A stretch of DNA of 64,000 nt from Thalassospira marina (GTDB taxonomy: Bacteria; Pseudomonadota; Alphaproteobacteria; Rhodospirillales; Thalassospiraceae), in NCBI RefSeq assembly GCF_002844375.1, contig NZ_CP024199.1, positions 4,132,001 through 4,196,000 of the forward strand, written 5' to 3'. Positions 52,996 to 62,455 of the stretch are shown here, piece after piece (position 1 is the stretch's first letter; each line of letters opens with the position of its first letter). A program made the position numbers and the translations under genes. The notes under the pieces were generated by a model, which was not told the origin of the DNA, did not search any database, and saw only the letters and a list, made by a program, of their open reading frames with translations.

Positions 52996-53757
52996 ATGCA
53001 AAAAACAGATCCGAACCATTACGAAAAAATCATCCGTCCCCGACGCCTGCCCGACGAAATTGCCGCCAATCTGACCGGCCAGATCAGCAATGGCATTTTG
53101 CGCCCCGGCGACAAGCTGCCGACCGAACAGGAACTGGCCAGCAATTATGGTGTTGCCCGCACCGTTGTCCGCGAAGCCGTCTCCCAGCTTAAAAGCGATG
53201 GCATGATCCAGTCCAAACAGGGCGTGGGCGCCTTTGTTTCCGAGCCAGGGTCCCGCAATGTCTTTCGTATCAGCCCCGACTGCTTTGCCAAGCGCAAGGA
53301 ACTGGTACAGATCCTCCAGCTTCGTACCAGTAATGAAGCCGGGGCCGCGGCCCTTGCCGCCGACGCCCGCAGCGAGGAAGACCTGGTTCGTATTCACGAT
53401 GAACTGCAATCCATGCAGGGGGCAACCGGCCAAAGCAGCTTTGAAATGGCCGAACATCGCTATGATGCCGAACGGCGCTTTTACCGCGCCATCGCCCGGG
53501 CCAGTGGCAATGGCTATTTCTACGATTTTCTCACCATGCTGGATGGCCGGATAGATGCCAACCTGCGCAATGTGGCGATCAAAAATGTCATGACCGCCGA
53601 ATGGGGCGAGGCCGTATTTGCCGAACATAAAATGGTCTATGAGGCCATCCGCACGCAAAACCGCACGGCGGCCGAAATGGCCGTGCGCCAGCATTTTGAA
53701 AATGCCGCCGGTCGGCTGATGGAACGGGCCGATATTGCCGATATTGCCGAAATCTAG
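52996..53757 (+). CDS. GntR-family regulator, FadR/FCD subfamily
   Basis: 253 residues. N-terminal winged helix with RRLPDEIAANLTGQISNGIL, KLPTEQELASNYGVARTVVR and DGMIQSKQGVGAFV. The C-terminal FCD helical domain (about 95-245) shows ILQLRTSNEAGAAALAA, AERRFYRAIARASGN and AVFAEHKMVYEAIRTQN with the metal-binding His/Asp pattern. ATG at 52996 with GGGGAA upstream. It probably senses a sugar acid or hydroxy acid and represses the neighbouring tctCBA copy 3 and itself, given the matching palindromes. Confidence 0.92.
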   Translation: MQKTDPNHYEKIIRPRRLPDEIAANLTGQISNGILRPGDKLPTEQELASNYGVARTVVREAVSQLKSDGMIQSKQGVGAFVSEPGSRNVFRISPDCFAKRKELVQILQLRTSNEAGAAALAADARSEEDLVRIHDELQSMQGATGQSSFEMAEHRYDAERRFYRAIARASGNGYFYDFLTMLDGRIDANLRNVAIKNVMTAEWGEAVFAEHKMVYEAIRTQNRTAAEMAVRQHFENAAGRLMERADIADIAEI

Positions 53758-53886
53758 CACCGGCAGCCCCTACCGAATATCCGCCCTTTACCTTGCCGTG
53801 CCCGCATGCTGATATCCTGGGCACCAGGACAAAGGCAAAAGTCCTGGCGTTAACGCCACCACCACCTGCCACCAATGAGGAATAAC

Positions 53887-55554
53887 ATGTCCACACAACC
53901 CGGTTTGCGTCATGGCGGGCGCATTCTTGTCGATCAACTGCAAATTCACGGCTGCGAACGCGCCTTTCTGGTGCCGGGCGAAAGCTTCCTTGCCGTGCTT
54001 GACGGTATGGTCGATCACCCCGAAATAACCCCTGTCATCTGCCGCCAAGAAGGCGGTGCCGCCATCATGGCCGAGGCCTATGGCAAGCTGACAGGCAAAC
54101 CCGGCATTTGCATGGTAACGCGCGGCCCCGGCGCGACCAATGCTTCTGCCGGTGTCCATGTTGCCCACCAGGATTCCACCCCGATGATCCTGCTGGTTGG
54201 CCAGATTGGCCGGGACATGGTGGACCGCGAAGCGTTCCAGGAAGTCGATTATCGCAAGATGTTCGAACCGCTGTGCAAATGGGTCGCCCAGATCGACAGC
54301 ATCGAACGCATTCCCGAATATATCAGCCACGCCTATCACATTGCGACATCCGGCCGCCCCGGGCCGGTCGTTCTTGCCCTGCCTGAAGATATGCTCTCTT
54401 CCAGTGCCGTGGTTGCCGATGGCAAGCCCTATGTCGAAATTGAAGCGCGCACCGCACCCGAAGACGTGGCCCTTTTCCGCGCCGAACTGGAAAAAGCCCG
54501 CCAGCCGGTCGTGATTGTCGGTGGCGGCGGCTGGACCGCCGAAACCAGCAAAAACCTGATCGCCTTTGCCGAAGCCAATAATGTGGCCATTGCCACATCG
54601 TTCCGCTGCCAGGATTACATGCCCAACACCCATCCCAACTTTATCGGGGATGTGGGTATTGGCATCAATCCCAAGCTGGCCGCGTTTATTCGCGATTCCG
54701 ATCTGGTTGTTCTTATTGGCTCACGCATGGGCGAAATGACCAGCAGTGGCTACAGCCTGCTTGAAATTCCCTGCCCCAGGCAGCGCCTGATCCATGTTTA
54801 TCCGGGCCCTGATGAACTTGGCCGGGTTTATCGCCCCGATATCGCGATCAATGCCTCCCAGCGCTCCTTCATTCGCGCGCTGGCCAATATGGCACCTGTC
54901 GATGGTGCTGCGCGCGCTGACCAGATCAAACAGGCCCGCGATGCCTATCTGGCCTTCTCAACACCGCTAGATACGCCCGGTGATGTGAAAATGGCCCATG
55001 TCATTGGCCATTTGCGCGAAACCCTGCCCGATAATGCCATTCTGACCAATGGTGCGGGCAATTACGCGGCCTTTCTGCACCGTTTCTATCGCTACCGCGA
55101 TTATCGCACCGAACTGGCACCGACCTCGGGTTCCATGGGCTATGGCCTGCCGGCATCAGTTTCGGCAAAGCTCCACCACCCGGACCGCCCGGTGGTCTGC
55201 CTTGCCGGTGATGGCTGCTTTTTGATGCACGGGCAGGAATTTGCAACTGCGGTGCAATATGGGGCGAACATCATTGTCGTGGTGGTCAATAACGGCATGT
55301 TTGGCACCATTCGCATGCACCAGGAACGCAACTATCCGGCTCGCGTCTCTGGCACCGAATTGCACAATCCCGATTTTGCTGGCTATGCCCGCGTCTTTGG
55401 CGGTCACGGCGAAACCGTCACCAAAACCGAGGATTTCGCCCCGGCCCTTGAACGCGCCATGGCGGCTAACAAACCCGCCATCATCGAAGTTCAGGTCGAC
55501 CCGCAGGCCCTTACGCCGGCAAAGACGCTGGATGAGATTCGCAGCGGAAATTAA
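53887..55554 (+). CDS. Thiamine-diphosphate enzyme, acetolactate synthase-like
   Basis: 555 residues with the three-domain ThDP layout: N-terminal pyrimidine-binding domain with the activating Glu55 in CRQEGGAAIMAEAYGK, a central domain (VVIVGGGGWTAETSKNLIAF), and the C-terminal domain with GDGCFLMHGQEFATAV ending in VVVVNNGMFG, the Mg-ThDP motif. SGSMGYGLPASVSAKL precedes it. The exact reaction (acetolactate synthase, glyoxylate carboligase, oxalyl-CoA-like or benzoylformate-type decarboxylase) cannot be fixed. No small regulatory subunit lies nearby, arguing for a catabolic enzyme. GAGGA site before ATG 53887. Confidence 0.88.
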   Translation: MSTQPGLRHGGRILVDQLQIHGCERAFLVPGESFLAVLDGMVDHPEITPVICRQEGGAAIMAEAYGKLTGKPGICMVTRGPGATNASAGVHVAHQDSTPMILLVGQIGRDMVDREAFQEVDYRKMFEPLCKWVAQIDSIERIPEYISHAYHIATSGRPGPVVLALPEDMLSSSAVVADGKPYVEIEARTAPEDVALFRAELEKARQPVVIVGGGGWTAETSKNLIAFAEANNVAIATSFRCQDYMPNTHPNFIGDVGIGINPKLAAFIRDSDLVVLIGSRMGEMTSSGYSLLEIPCPRQRLIHVYPGPDELGRVYRPDIAINASQRSFIRALANMAPVDGAARADQIKQARDAYLAFSTPLDTPGDVKMAHVIGHLRETLPDNAILTNGAGNYAAFLHRFYRYRDYRTELAPTSGSMGYGLPASVSAKLHHPDRPVVCLAGDGCFLMHGQEFATAVQYGANIIVVVVNNGMFGTIRMHQERNYPARVSGTELHNPDFAGYARVFGGHGETVTKTEDFAPALERAMAANKPAIIEVQVDPQALTPAKTLDEIRSGN

Positions 55555-55577
55555 TTTCCCCTCAATAACGCAAGAAA

Positions 55578-55620
55578 GAGCCGTCAATCCTCAAAAGGAT
55601 TGACGGCATATATATTTTCA
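55578..55620. terminator. Terminator after the ThDP-enzyme gene
   Basis: GCCGTCAATCC (55580-55590) pairs with GGATTGACGGC (55597-55607) around TCAAAA, then ATATATATTTT. It separates the GC-rich catabolic block from the AT-rich glycan cluster. Confidence 0.85.
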
Positions 55621-55630
55621 CTTTGCCTGA

Positions 55631-56524
55631 CTATTTTTTATCGGGGCGACTGCCTGAAATCGCGCAAATTCTGCTTTCCCAATACGCTCGCAGTTCGGGT
55701 TCAATTGTTCCATATCGAGAAACTGGCACGCCCATGAAATACTTGATTAGTCGAAACACGTCCCCACAAATTCGGGCTATCGTAGCCAAAACAGCAAAGA
55801 CAACATAAACATAAGACTTCCTTTTGCGCAGAAGAAAAACCTGCTCTCTACACCACGCCCATCGATTGCTCCAGAGGCGCTTCATAGGTGTCCGGCTACG
55901 AATACGGTAGGCCAGAAGATATTCAGGCAATATATGAAAACAACTGTCGACATAGGCCCGAAGCAATAACTCCTGATCCTCGCAACAGTAAGGAGATGGA
56001 TTTTGCTTATAATTATTTTTCTTGAACCATTCTAATTTTCCACACCAGGTTGGATGCGGCATATAAAATCCAAGCCAAGGTTTTGCACAAATTTCTTTAT
56101 GTGAACTTCCAGATAACGGCAGGCATCCAATTATCTCATTTTGTTCATTAATGGTCACACAGTAAGCCGCAAGAAGATCAAGCTCTTCATGAGCTTCCAA
56201 ATACGCGACCTGCTCAGCAAAACGATCAGGATGACAAATATCGTCATGGTCCATACGGGCAAAATATCTACCGTGCGCCTGTTGAACTCCTTCATTCAAG
56301 CGTACAGACAAGCCTTTGTTTTTTCCATCATTCAAAACACGTATTCTGGCATCCGCAAGCTGAGGCAATGCTTCCACCGCACCGTCCGTAGAACCGTCAT
56401 CAATTACAAGCAGTTCCCAGTCGACAAAAGTTTGGTCAACAATAGATTGAACCGCATTTTCCAAAAAACTCCCACCATTAAAAACTGGCAAAACAATGGT
56501 CAACAATGGATTTCGTTGCGACAT
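55631..56524 (-). CDS. Family 2 glycosyltransferase
   Basis: 297 residues, GT-A fold: LLTIVLPVFNGGSFLENAV, LLVIDDGSTDGAVEAL, KNKGLSVRLNEGV and the metal-binding ARMDHDDICHPDRF. The C-terminal part is rich in Arg and aromatic residues and ends with a membrane-proximal stretch (KSYVYVVFAVLATIARICG). AT-rich codon use. It is the most downstream gene of the minus-strand glycan cluster, 65 bases from the next gene. Confidence 0.9.
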   Translation of the reverse strand: MSQRNPLLTIVLPVFNGGSFLENAVQSIVDQTFVDWELLVIDDGSTDGAVEALPQLADARIRVLNDGKNKGLSVRLNEGVQQAHGRYFARMDHDDICHPDRFAEQVAYLEAHEELDLLAAYCVTINEQNEIIGCLPLSGSSHKEICAKPWLGFYMPHPTWCGKLEWFKKNNYKQNPSPYCCEDQELLLRAYVDSCFHILPEYLLAYRIRSRTPMKRLWSNRWAWCREQVFLLRKRKSYVYVVFAVLATIARICGDVFRLIKYFMGVPVSRYGTIEPELRAYWESRICAISGSRPDKK

Positions 56525-56589
56525 AATGACGGTACTTATTCCTTAAGGTAAACGTTCACTCGATGTCTTTTATAAAAATGTATGAAAAA

Positions 56590-57759
56590 TCAAGGTGATC
56601 CGATAGCATCGATCAGTAGACGTGTTGTATTATGAGGATGATATTGATTATTAGCAGCGAGACGCCCGGCGTCACTCAACTCTAACCACTTCGTTGATGA
56701 CATCAAGTCATTCATACGAATGGCGGCCTCTTCAGGAGAACGAACAACATAACCACCGGGCATACTTGAGAGACAGCCGGTTTTCCGGGCAACAAAAGGC
56801 GTACCGGTCACATTCGCATCCAATATTACAAGTGGTTGACATTCAGTATGTGAACCACACAAAAAAAAGCGTGCTTTAAGATACTCATTGATGAGATCTT
56901 CACCCGACACACCTTCATGAAAGCTTAAATAATCCTCCAGAATATCAAGCTTACCTGCTAGATTTTTTAGATATTCTATATAACCAGTTCTTTCCTGACC
57001 AAAAAGCCTTAAAGGAAAAACATTCTTATAAGAAGACGCCGCATATGATCTCAAAACAAAGTCGAACCCTTTCTGCCAGGTAAATGAACCTACGGAAATA
57101 ATCTGGTTTCGCTCATCATATTTCGGAACCGGATTCAATATAAATTTTTTACTGTATTCCGATATGCTATTTGGGATAATATAAAAATTTCGATCAATCT
57201 TCTTTGCCACCTTCAAATCATCAAAGCGCGTACCATCCCCTTCAGCCGCCAGAAAGATGACTCCATCTAATTTCTTTAGATAAAAAGGTAACTTCCACCA
57301 ATATGGTCGCCAGGCAAGGTACCGAATCAGGGAACGAACAGGCTGAGGTTTAAGGAAAAGGTTTGTAGAGATACCATGACTAAAAAGAAACTTCTGACCT
57401 GAAATGCGATTAATGTTTTTTAAAATCACATCACTCGACCAGGTTTGCCACGCATTCATCAGAATGACATCAAAGCTCCGGGATTGCAAAAAATCCAGAT
57501 AGCCTTGAATATCTCCCTTTATTGGATCCAAAAAACTATCGGCGCCGGAAATTGGAAACATTTCTACAGGAACGCCGATGAGCGTATCAAACCGTTGCGC
57601 TCTTTTCTCCCCTCCTGTGGCGACTGTTACATCCATCCCTTCTGAAACCAGAGCACGTGCCTGTTGCTGTACAGCGTTTCCCAAACCACTATTGAAAGGA
57701 GGATAGGTAGGAGTCGTCATAAGTATTTTTCTGGCAACTGGCTTTGGAGATACTGACAC
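56590..57759 (-). CDS. Glycosyltransferase (GT4 family)
   Basis: About 389 residues. ILMTTPTYPPFNSGLGNAVQ is the N-terminal GT-B loop, with SVGSFTWQKGFDFVLRSY, RLFGQERTGYIEYLKN and FLCGSHTECQPLVILDAN in the C-terminal donor-binding half. The GTG at 57759 overlaps the stop of the fucosyltransferase gene (TAGTG), which is why I prefer it. GTG at 57774 and ATG at 57720 are alternatives. Donor sugar unknown. Confidence 0.85.
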   Translation of the reverse strand: MSVSPKPVARKILMTTPTYPPFNSGLGNAVQQQARALVSEGMDVTVATGGEKRAQRFDTLIGVPVEMFPISGADSFLDPIKGDIQGYLDFLQSRSFDVILMNAWQTWSSDVILKNINRISGQKFLFSHGISTNLFLKPQPVRSLIRYLAWRPYWWKLPFYLKKLDGVIFLAAEGDGTRFDDLKVAKKIDRNFYIIPNSISEYSKKFILNPVPKYDERNQIISVGSFTWQKGFDFVLRSYAASSYKNVFPLRLFGQERTGYIEYLKNLAGKLDILEDYLSFHEGVSGEDLINEYLKARFFLCGSHTECQPLVILDANVTGTPFVARKTGCLSSMPGGYVVRSPEEAAIRMNDLMSSTKWLELSDAGRLAANNQYHPHNTTRLLIDAIGSP

Positions 57760-58637
57760 TACAAACGTTCCCACGTTGCCGGAATAAGGTCCTTTGTATC
57801 TTTATCATCTTTAAACCATATCATAGGCGCGATGACACGCTTATCCCTGGCGTTCCCCAACCATGCTCCCCACCAGCTTAAAGATGAGTTGGCAATCACA
57901 AAATGTTTGCACGCCGCCATCAAAGCAAGATCCCAGTGGACATTATTGCTATCGTTGAAGTCAACGACCGTAGTGCAGCAAGGTAATACAATATTCTCAT
58001 GGACCCACTTCGGATCATCCGAAAAGACGAAACATTGGGGGTTCTCCAAACCATAGCAAAGCGTCGAAACAGCTCGACGGTAATAGTCAAGACTACAAAC
58101 GCCATGTGTTCTTGCCGCCTCTGGATTATTCACGTAATCGCCACGACGTACATGAACGCAAATCGCATTACTCGATCGGACGTCATTCATGACATTTTGG
58201 CACGCCTCTGGAATAGGTTTTCTCAGGCGCAGGTCTGCATGAATAGTTTCAGCATATTTTCTAAAATATCTTTCACTTTGCCAGTAACCTTCGAGAAAAA
58301 CTGGATTTTCAATTGTCTCAAAATTGGGATCAAAATGAAAATGCGGCTCCCGATATATTGGAACCCCCATTCTGCGACGAGCATATCGACGTGACATGCG
58401 GGTTTCAAAATTCTGAAGAAAATCTGGTAAAGAGCTTTTATGCTCTCGCAGCGTCGCCGATACATTGAACATATCAAGGGCGTAATTGCGATCCAGGCAC
58501 CCCTTAAACCATGAAATATCGAGCTCCAGCGGCACATTCAATTTTAATGCCAGCGATCGACCGGCGGCATATTGGAACATCTGATTGCCGAGCCCACCCG
58601 ACAATCCTACAACAACCGGGGTCTTAAGCTGTGCCAT
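57759..58637 (-). CDS. Alpha-1,2-fucosyltransferase-like (GT11)
   Basis: 292 residues. The GT11 opening VVGLSGGLGNQMFQYAAGRS and the donor-binding motif ICVHVRRGDYVNNPEAA are clear, along with FVFSDDPKWVHENI and ANSSLSWWGAWLGN. This family moves L-fucose from GDP-fucose in alpha-1,2 linkage. The ATG at 58637 overlaps the preceding glycosyltransferase stop (TAATG). A GDP-mannose dehydratase gene lies in the same operon, but the only fucose synthase sequence in the window is a fragment, so an intact fcl must exist elsewhere if GDP-fucose is the donor. Confidence 0.9.
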   Translation of the reverse strand: MAQLKTPVVVGLSGGLGNQMFQYAAGRSLALKLNVPLELDISWFKGCLDRNYALDMFNVSATLREHKSSLPDFLQNFETRMSRRYARRRMGVPIYREPHFHFDPNFETIENPVFLEGYWQSERYFRKYAETIHADLRLRKPIPEACQNVMNDVRSSNAICVHVRRGDYVNNPEAARTHGVCSLDYYRRAVSTLCYGLENPQCFVFSDDPKWVHENIVLPCCTTVVDFNDSNNVHWDLALMAACKHFVIANSSLSWWGAWLGNARDKRVIAPMIWFKDDKDTKDLIPATWERL

Positions 58638-59380
58638 TATGTCGCTTGTCCCATCAAACGCCTGAATACGCGATAGATATTTCCGCAAGCCTCTATCAAC
58701 GGAAACGTCCCGCCCAACCTTTTGCGCCGAATATCTTGGATCTCGGCAAAAGACAGCTCCCGGTTGCCAGACATCCCCCCTCGATAATGAAGAGCTGTTA
58801 CCACAGGTAAGATTTCAAACTTCTTGCGAGCGAGAAATGCCTGAAGAAAAAAATCATAATCTGACGCGATACGGAGGTCCTCTCGAAAAGGCTTAGATAT
58901 CATCAACTCGGTCCGAACAAATGAAGACGGATGAGGAATGGTGTTAAAAAATAGCAAACGAAAGGGTTGAGCGATCAAAACCTCTGACGGACCATCAATT
59001 TTGCCAACAACAGTTTTTGCACATATAATGTCAGCTTTACCAATTTCCATTGCTTTAATCGCGGATGCGAAACCATCAGCAACAAGTTCGTCATCACCAT
59101 TTATAAACAGGATGTACCGTCCTCTGGCCAATGCTACACCTTTATTCATGGCGCAATAAATACCATCGTCAGGTTCCGACACTACACGATCCACCACATG
59201 TCGGTAACGCTCGATCAATTCCAGAGTTCCATCTGTTGAAACACCATCAATGATCAAATATTCCAACTTGTCATTTTTAACTGCGGCAACAGACTTCAAC
59301 GTCTTCTCAAGTGTCGCTGCGCAATTCCAGGTTACAGTGACGACAGAAAGTAAAGGAGTATCATTTTCAGTAGCAAGCAT
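58637..59380 (-). CDS. Family 2 glycosyltransferase (WcaA-like)
   Basis: 247 residues. LLSVVTVTWNCAATLEKTLK, YLIIDGVSTDGTLELIERY, VVSEPDDGIYCAMNKGVALA and the DxD in LFINGDDELV. The form DGVSTDGT...SEPDxGIYDAMNKG is characteristic of WcaA-like transferases of capsule and O-antigen loci. One base separates it from gmd. Confidence 0.9.
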   Translation of the reverse strand: MLATENDTPLLSVVTVTWNCAATLEKTLKSVAAVKNDKLEYLIIDGVSTDGTLELIERYRHVVDRVVSEPDDGIYCAMNKGVALARGRYILFINGDDELVADGFASAIKAMEIGKADIICAKTVVGKIDGPSEVLIAQPFRLLFFNTIPHPSSFVRTELMISKPFREDLRIASDYDFFLQAFLARKKFEILPVVTALHYRGGMSGNRELSFAEIQDIRRKRLGGTFPLIEACGNIYRVFRRLMGQAT

Positions 59381-59381
59381 A

Positions 59382-60356
59382 CTACCGCCCTTGGGACATC
59401 GTTAATTTTTCTGCATCGACCAAATTTTCAATCATTTGCTCAAAACTGACTGATGCCTTCCACTGAAGAATCTGGTTTGCCTTTTCCGGATTTGCCGCAC
59501 TATATAAAATTTCGGTTGGGCGATAAAACTCGGCATTAGAGTCAACGTGATCACGATGATCCAGTCCCAGACAACGAAAAACGTTAGCAACGAACTCTTC
59601 CAGTGAATGCGTTGAGCCCGTTGCAATAATATAGTCATCCGGTTCGTCTTGCGTGAGCATTCGCCACATTGCATCGACAAACTCTGGGGCCCATCCCCAA
59701 TCACGTGAAATATCCAATCGACCGAGAATAAGCCGCTCTGGAGAGCCTAATGCAATTCTGCAAGCTGCAGAGACAATTTTACGTGTCACAAAGCGGGTCG
59801 GTCGCAATGGAGATTCATGATTAAAGAGAATACCATTACAGCAAAAAAGCCCATAAGCTTCACGATAGTTTGCAACAAGCCAGTGAGCCGAAGCCTTGGC
59901 AACACCATAGGGACTTCTTGGGCGAAAGGGAGTGAGTTCAGTTGCCCCAACACCCTGCTTTATATCGCCGAACGATTCACTTGAACTCGCGTGATAAACA
60001 CGGATTTTTTTATTTAGAAAACGGACGGCTTCCAAAAGATTGAGAGTACCAACAGTAATACTTTCAATACTCTCTGCAGGCTGATCAAATGAAAGTCCGA
60101 CTGAAGTTTGTCCGGAAAGAAAATAAATCTCGTCGGGCTCTGATCGCGTTAACGTATCCAGAACGCTTCTAAAATCACTTTGAGCCATAGACAAAACATG
60201 GACGTCCTGCCGAATACCCAATCTTTCAAGATTAGCAAAACTCGAAACTTGGGCGTCGCGCGATGTTCCCCATACCTGATAACCCTTGGATAACAACAAT
60301 TGGGCAAGATAAGCCCCATCCTGACCAGAAACACCACAAATTAGGGCCCGCTTCAT
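59382..60356 (-). CDS. gmd: GDP-mannose 4,6-dehydratase
   Basis: 324 residues, extended short-chain dehydrogenase fold. NADP-binding GVSGQDGAYLAQLLL (residues 8-22), then active-site residues in HASSSESFGD (Ser/Glu128) and Tyr150/Lys154 in SPYGVAKASAHW, and NGILFNHESPLRPTRFVTRK, which binds GDP-mannose. It makes GDP-4-keto-6-deoxymannose, the precursor of GDP-fucose, GDP-rhamnose and related sugars. It is slightly shorter than E. coli Gmd (373). Its start overlaps the upstream glycosyltransferase by four bases. The manC product at 35274 would supply its substrate. Confidence 0.93.
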   Translation of the reverse strand: MKRALICGVSGQDGAYLAQLLLSKGYQVWGTSRDAQVSSFANLERLGIRQDVHVLSMAQSDFRSVLDTLTRSEPDEIYFLSGQTSVGLSFDQPAESIESITVGTLNLLEAVRFLNKKIRVYHASSSESFGDIKQGVGATELTPFRPRSPYGVAKASAHWLVANYREAYGLFCCNGILFNHESPLRPTRFVTRKIVSAACRIALGSPERLILGRLDISRDWGWAPEFVDAMWRMLTQDEPDDYIIATGSTHSLEEFVANVFRCLGLDHRDHVDSNAEFYRPTEILYSAANPEKANQILQWKASVSFEQMIENLVDAEKLTMSQGR

Positions 60357-61462
60357 AACAAGCTCCTGTAGATGGCTAAAGTTTCGTCAGCACATTTCGC
60401 CCAGCTAAACTTCGCTTCCTGGCTGTATCCTCTCTGTACGAGATCAAGACAACGTTCATTAGAATAAAGAACGTTTTCCATTGCTACACGTATCGCCTCA
60501 TCTTCGGTAGGATCAAAATATTCACCAGCACCACCAACAACTTCCGGAAGCGAGCTTGTATCACTTGATACAACAGGACACCCGGCAGCCATAGCCTCAA
60601 GAGGTGGAATTCCAAACCCCTCATACAAGGAAGGATAAATTAACGCTGAGGCGTGATAATAAAGCTTCGCGAGAATATCATCTGATCCACCATAGTGCCT
60701 AATTTGATCAACACGTAAACCAACGTTCTCCGACATATTCCTTTCGGCTACAGTTAAAGCGCCCCCACCAAAGCAAACGATATCGAAATCTTTTACCAAA
60801 CGATCTGAACTTGCAAAGGCACGCACAAAACCGTCAAAGTTCTTATAACCACTCCGGCTGCCGACAAATAACACAAACGGAGGCTGGTCCCCCAGACTTG
60901 AGGCCGGGATTATATTCTGACGACGAAAGCACACGTCTGCTCCCAGATATGTCACAGAAATACGTTCTTCAGGTACACTGCAGTATTCAATCAAGTCACG
61001 TCGAGTACTTTCTGAAATACAAATTACGTGATCGGCACGCAAAGCAGCCACCTTTTTAGGATCCGATGTTTTGTGCGCCTGATCGAACATTTCCGAATAC
61101 CGCTCATGAATAAAATCATAAACAGTCAAAACTATTTTGCTTTTTCGTGCTTTAAAATCACTCAAAGAGAAGTAAGTCTCGTGGATGATGTCAGGAGAGA
61201 ATTTTTTCATCAGAAAACGAGCATAAACGATAGAAATTTCTGTCGCCAAACGCCGCATCTTGGGCGGCAAGTCTGGTAAAACATAACCTGACTTACAAAA
61301 ATCGCCCAAAGCTGCTAGATTTTCATTAAAATGAATCGGGGCGAAGATGCGTGTATCTAAGTGTGTTTTTAAAAAAAATTCTTTCTGTAAATTGCAAAAA
61401 TACCGTGAAATTCCACCATACTTCTGCAACAAGAAAACTTGTTGATCAAACGCCACCTTCAA
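60353..61462 (-). CDS. Glycosyltransferase (GT4 family, mannosyltransferase-like)
   Basis: 369 residues. MKVAFDQQVFLLQKYGGISR is the N-terminal loop found in many alphaproteobacterial GT4 enzymes. The C-terminal half has FVLFVGSRSGYKNFDGFVRA, YHASALIYPSLYEGFGIPPL with the EX7E glutamates, and EAMAAGCPVVSSDTSSLPEV. A retaining transferase using a nucleotide sugar, possibly GDP-mannose by similarity of the motif set. ATGA overlap with gmd. Confidence 0.9.
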   Translation of the reverse strand: MKVAFDQQVFLLQKYGGISRYFCNLQKEFFLKTHLDTRIFAPIHFNENLAALGDFCKSGYVLPDLPPKMRRLATEISIVYARFLMKKFSPDIIHETYFSLSDFKARKSKIVLTVYDFIHERYSEMFDQAHKTSDPKKVAALRADHVICISESTRRDLIEYCSVPEERISVTYLGADVCFRRQNIIPASSLGDQPPFVLFVGSRSGYKNFDGFVRAFASSDRLVKDFDIVCFGGGALTVAERNMSENVGLRVDQIRHYGGSDDILAKLYYHASALIYPSLYEGFGIPPLEAMAAGCPVVSSDTSSLPEVVGGAGEYFDPTEDEAIRVAMENVLYSNERCLDLVQRGYSQEAKFSWAKCADETLAIYRSLL

Positions 61463-61552
61463 ACGAAAATCTCTCCTTGCCCTACACTAACAATAACGTA
61501 TACATCATAGCATCTATTTACCATCACAAAGCTTTATATCAAAAAATAAATT

Positions 61553-62455
61553 TCATTTAGAAAATATTTCGCTCCGAACACCGCAGTAAAACCGATATAA
61601 GTCAGAATAAATCTGATTAAAAAACGCTTGAATATTCAGTTTTAGCAATTTCGACATCAACAAAATCCTCGCTCGAGCCGGAAACTTTTTTGACCATACG
61701 AACACATACACGCTCAATTGATAGAATGGAAACAAAATCTCTATTTTTCGGTTTCTGAACCGTCGATAGGCATTTGGTTGATTGCTTACACCATCCACAC
61801 CTAGAACAGTCAGACCTCGATCAACTCGATTAAATTTTCCATGCGTAAGTATAAAAAGGTTAAATGCCCAATCGGCGGCTATAAAAGAATCCCCAACAAA
61901 CCAACATTTCTTTGCTATTTCAGTTCGAATCAAAGAATAAAAAACACCGTTAGATTTCCAGCAGTATTCAAAAAACTCAAGAAATCGATCAGAAGGAGTA
62001 TCTCCTTTAATTAAAAAAGACACCCACTGTTCTTTATTAAGCTCGCAACCTTCAAAGCAGTTCGGACCTGCAGAAGCCACATAATCCGAATTATCATTCA
62101 AGAACAAGACATTATTTTCTATAAAGTCAGGTGACCGCAAATCGTCTGCGGCCGCCCACATAAAATATTGTCCCCGAGCCCGATCTAAAACAAACCTAAA
62201 ATTATTTGTCGCTCCAATGTTCTGATCTTGCCTGACATAAAAAATATTATCATATCGTTCTTCATATTCCCGACAAATTTCCTGTGTCCGGTCATCCGAA
62301 GCGTTATCGGATATAATAATTTCAAAATCAGAAGAACTTTGACTCACCAACGATTCAAGAGCTGCAGCAAGCGTTGCTTCGCCATTGTAAACTGGAACGC
62401 CAATTGAAACTAATGGAACTGCCGAGCAAGCATCAGACACGTTTAAGGTATCCAT
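61553..62455 (-). CDS. Family 2 glycosyltransferase
   Basis: 300 residues. VSIGVPVYNGEATLAAALES, IIISDNASDDRTQEICREY, QNIGATNNFRFVLDRARG and the acidic ADD motif in YFMWAAADDLRSPDF are typical GT2 signatures. AT-rich codons. It overlaps the CmcI-like gene by 23 bases. The 90 bases between its stop and the next gene hold nothing visible. Confidence 0.88.
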   Translation of the reverse strand: MDTLNVSDACSAVPLVSIGVPVYNGEATLAAALESLVSQSSSDFEIIISDNASDDRTQEICREYEERYDNIFYVRQDQNIGATNNFRFVLDRARGQYFMWAAADDLRSPDFIENNVLFLNDNSDYVASAGPNCFEGCELNKEQWVSFLIKGDTPSDRFLEFFEYCWKSNGVFYSLIRTEIAKKCWFVGDSFIAADWAFNLFILTHGKFNRVDRGLTVLGVDGVSNQPNAYRRFRNRKIEILFPFYQLSVYVFVWSKKFPARARILLMSKLLKLNIQAFFNQIYSDLYRFYCGVRSEIFSK

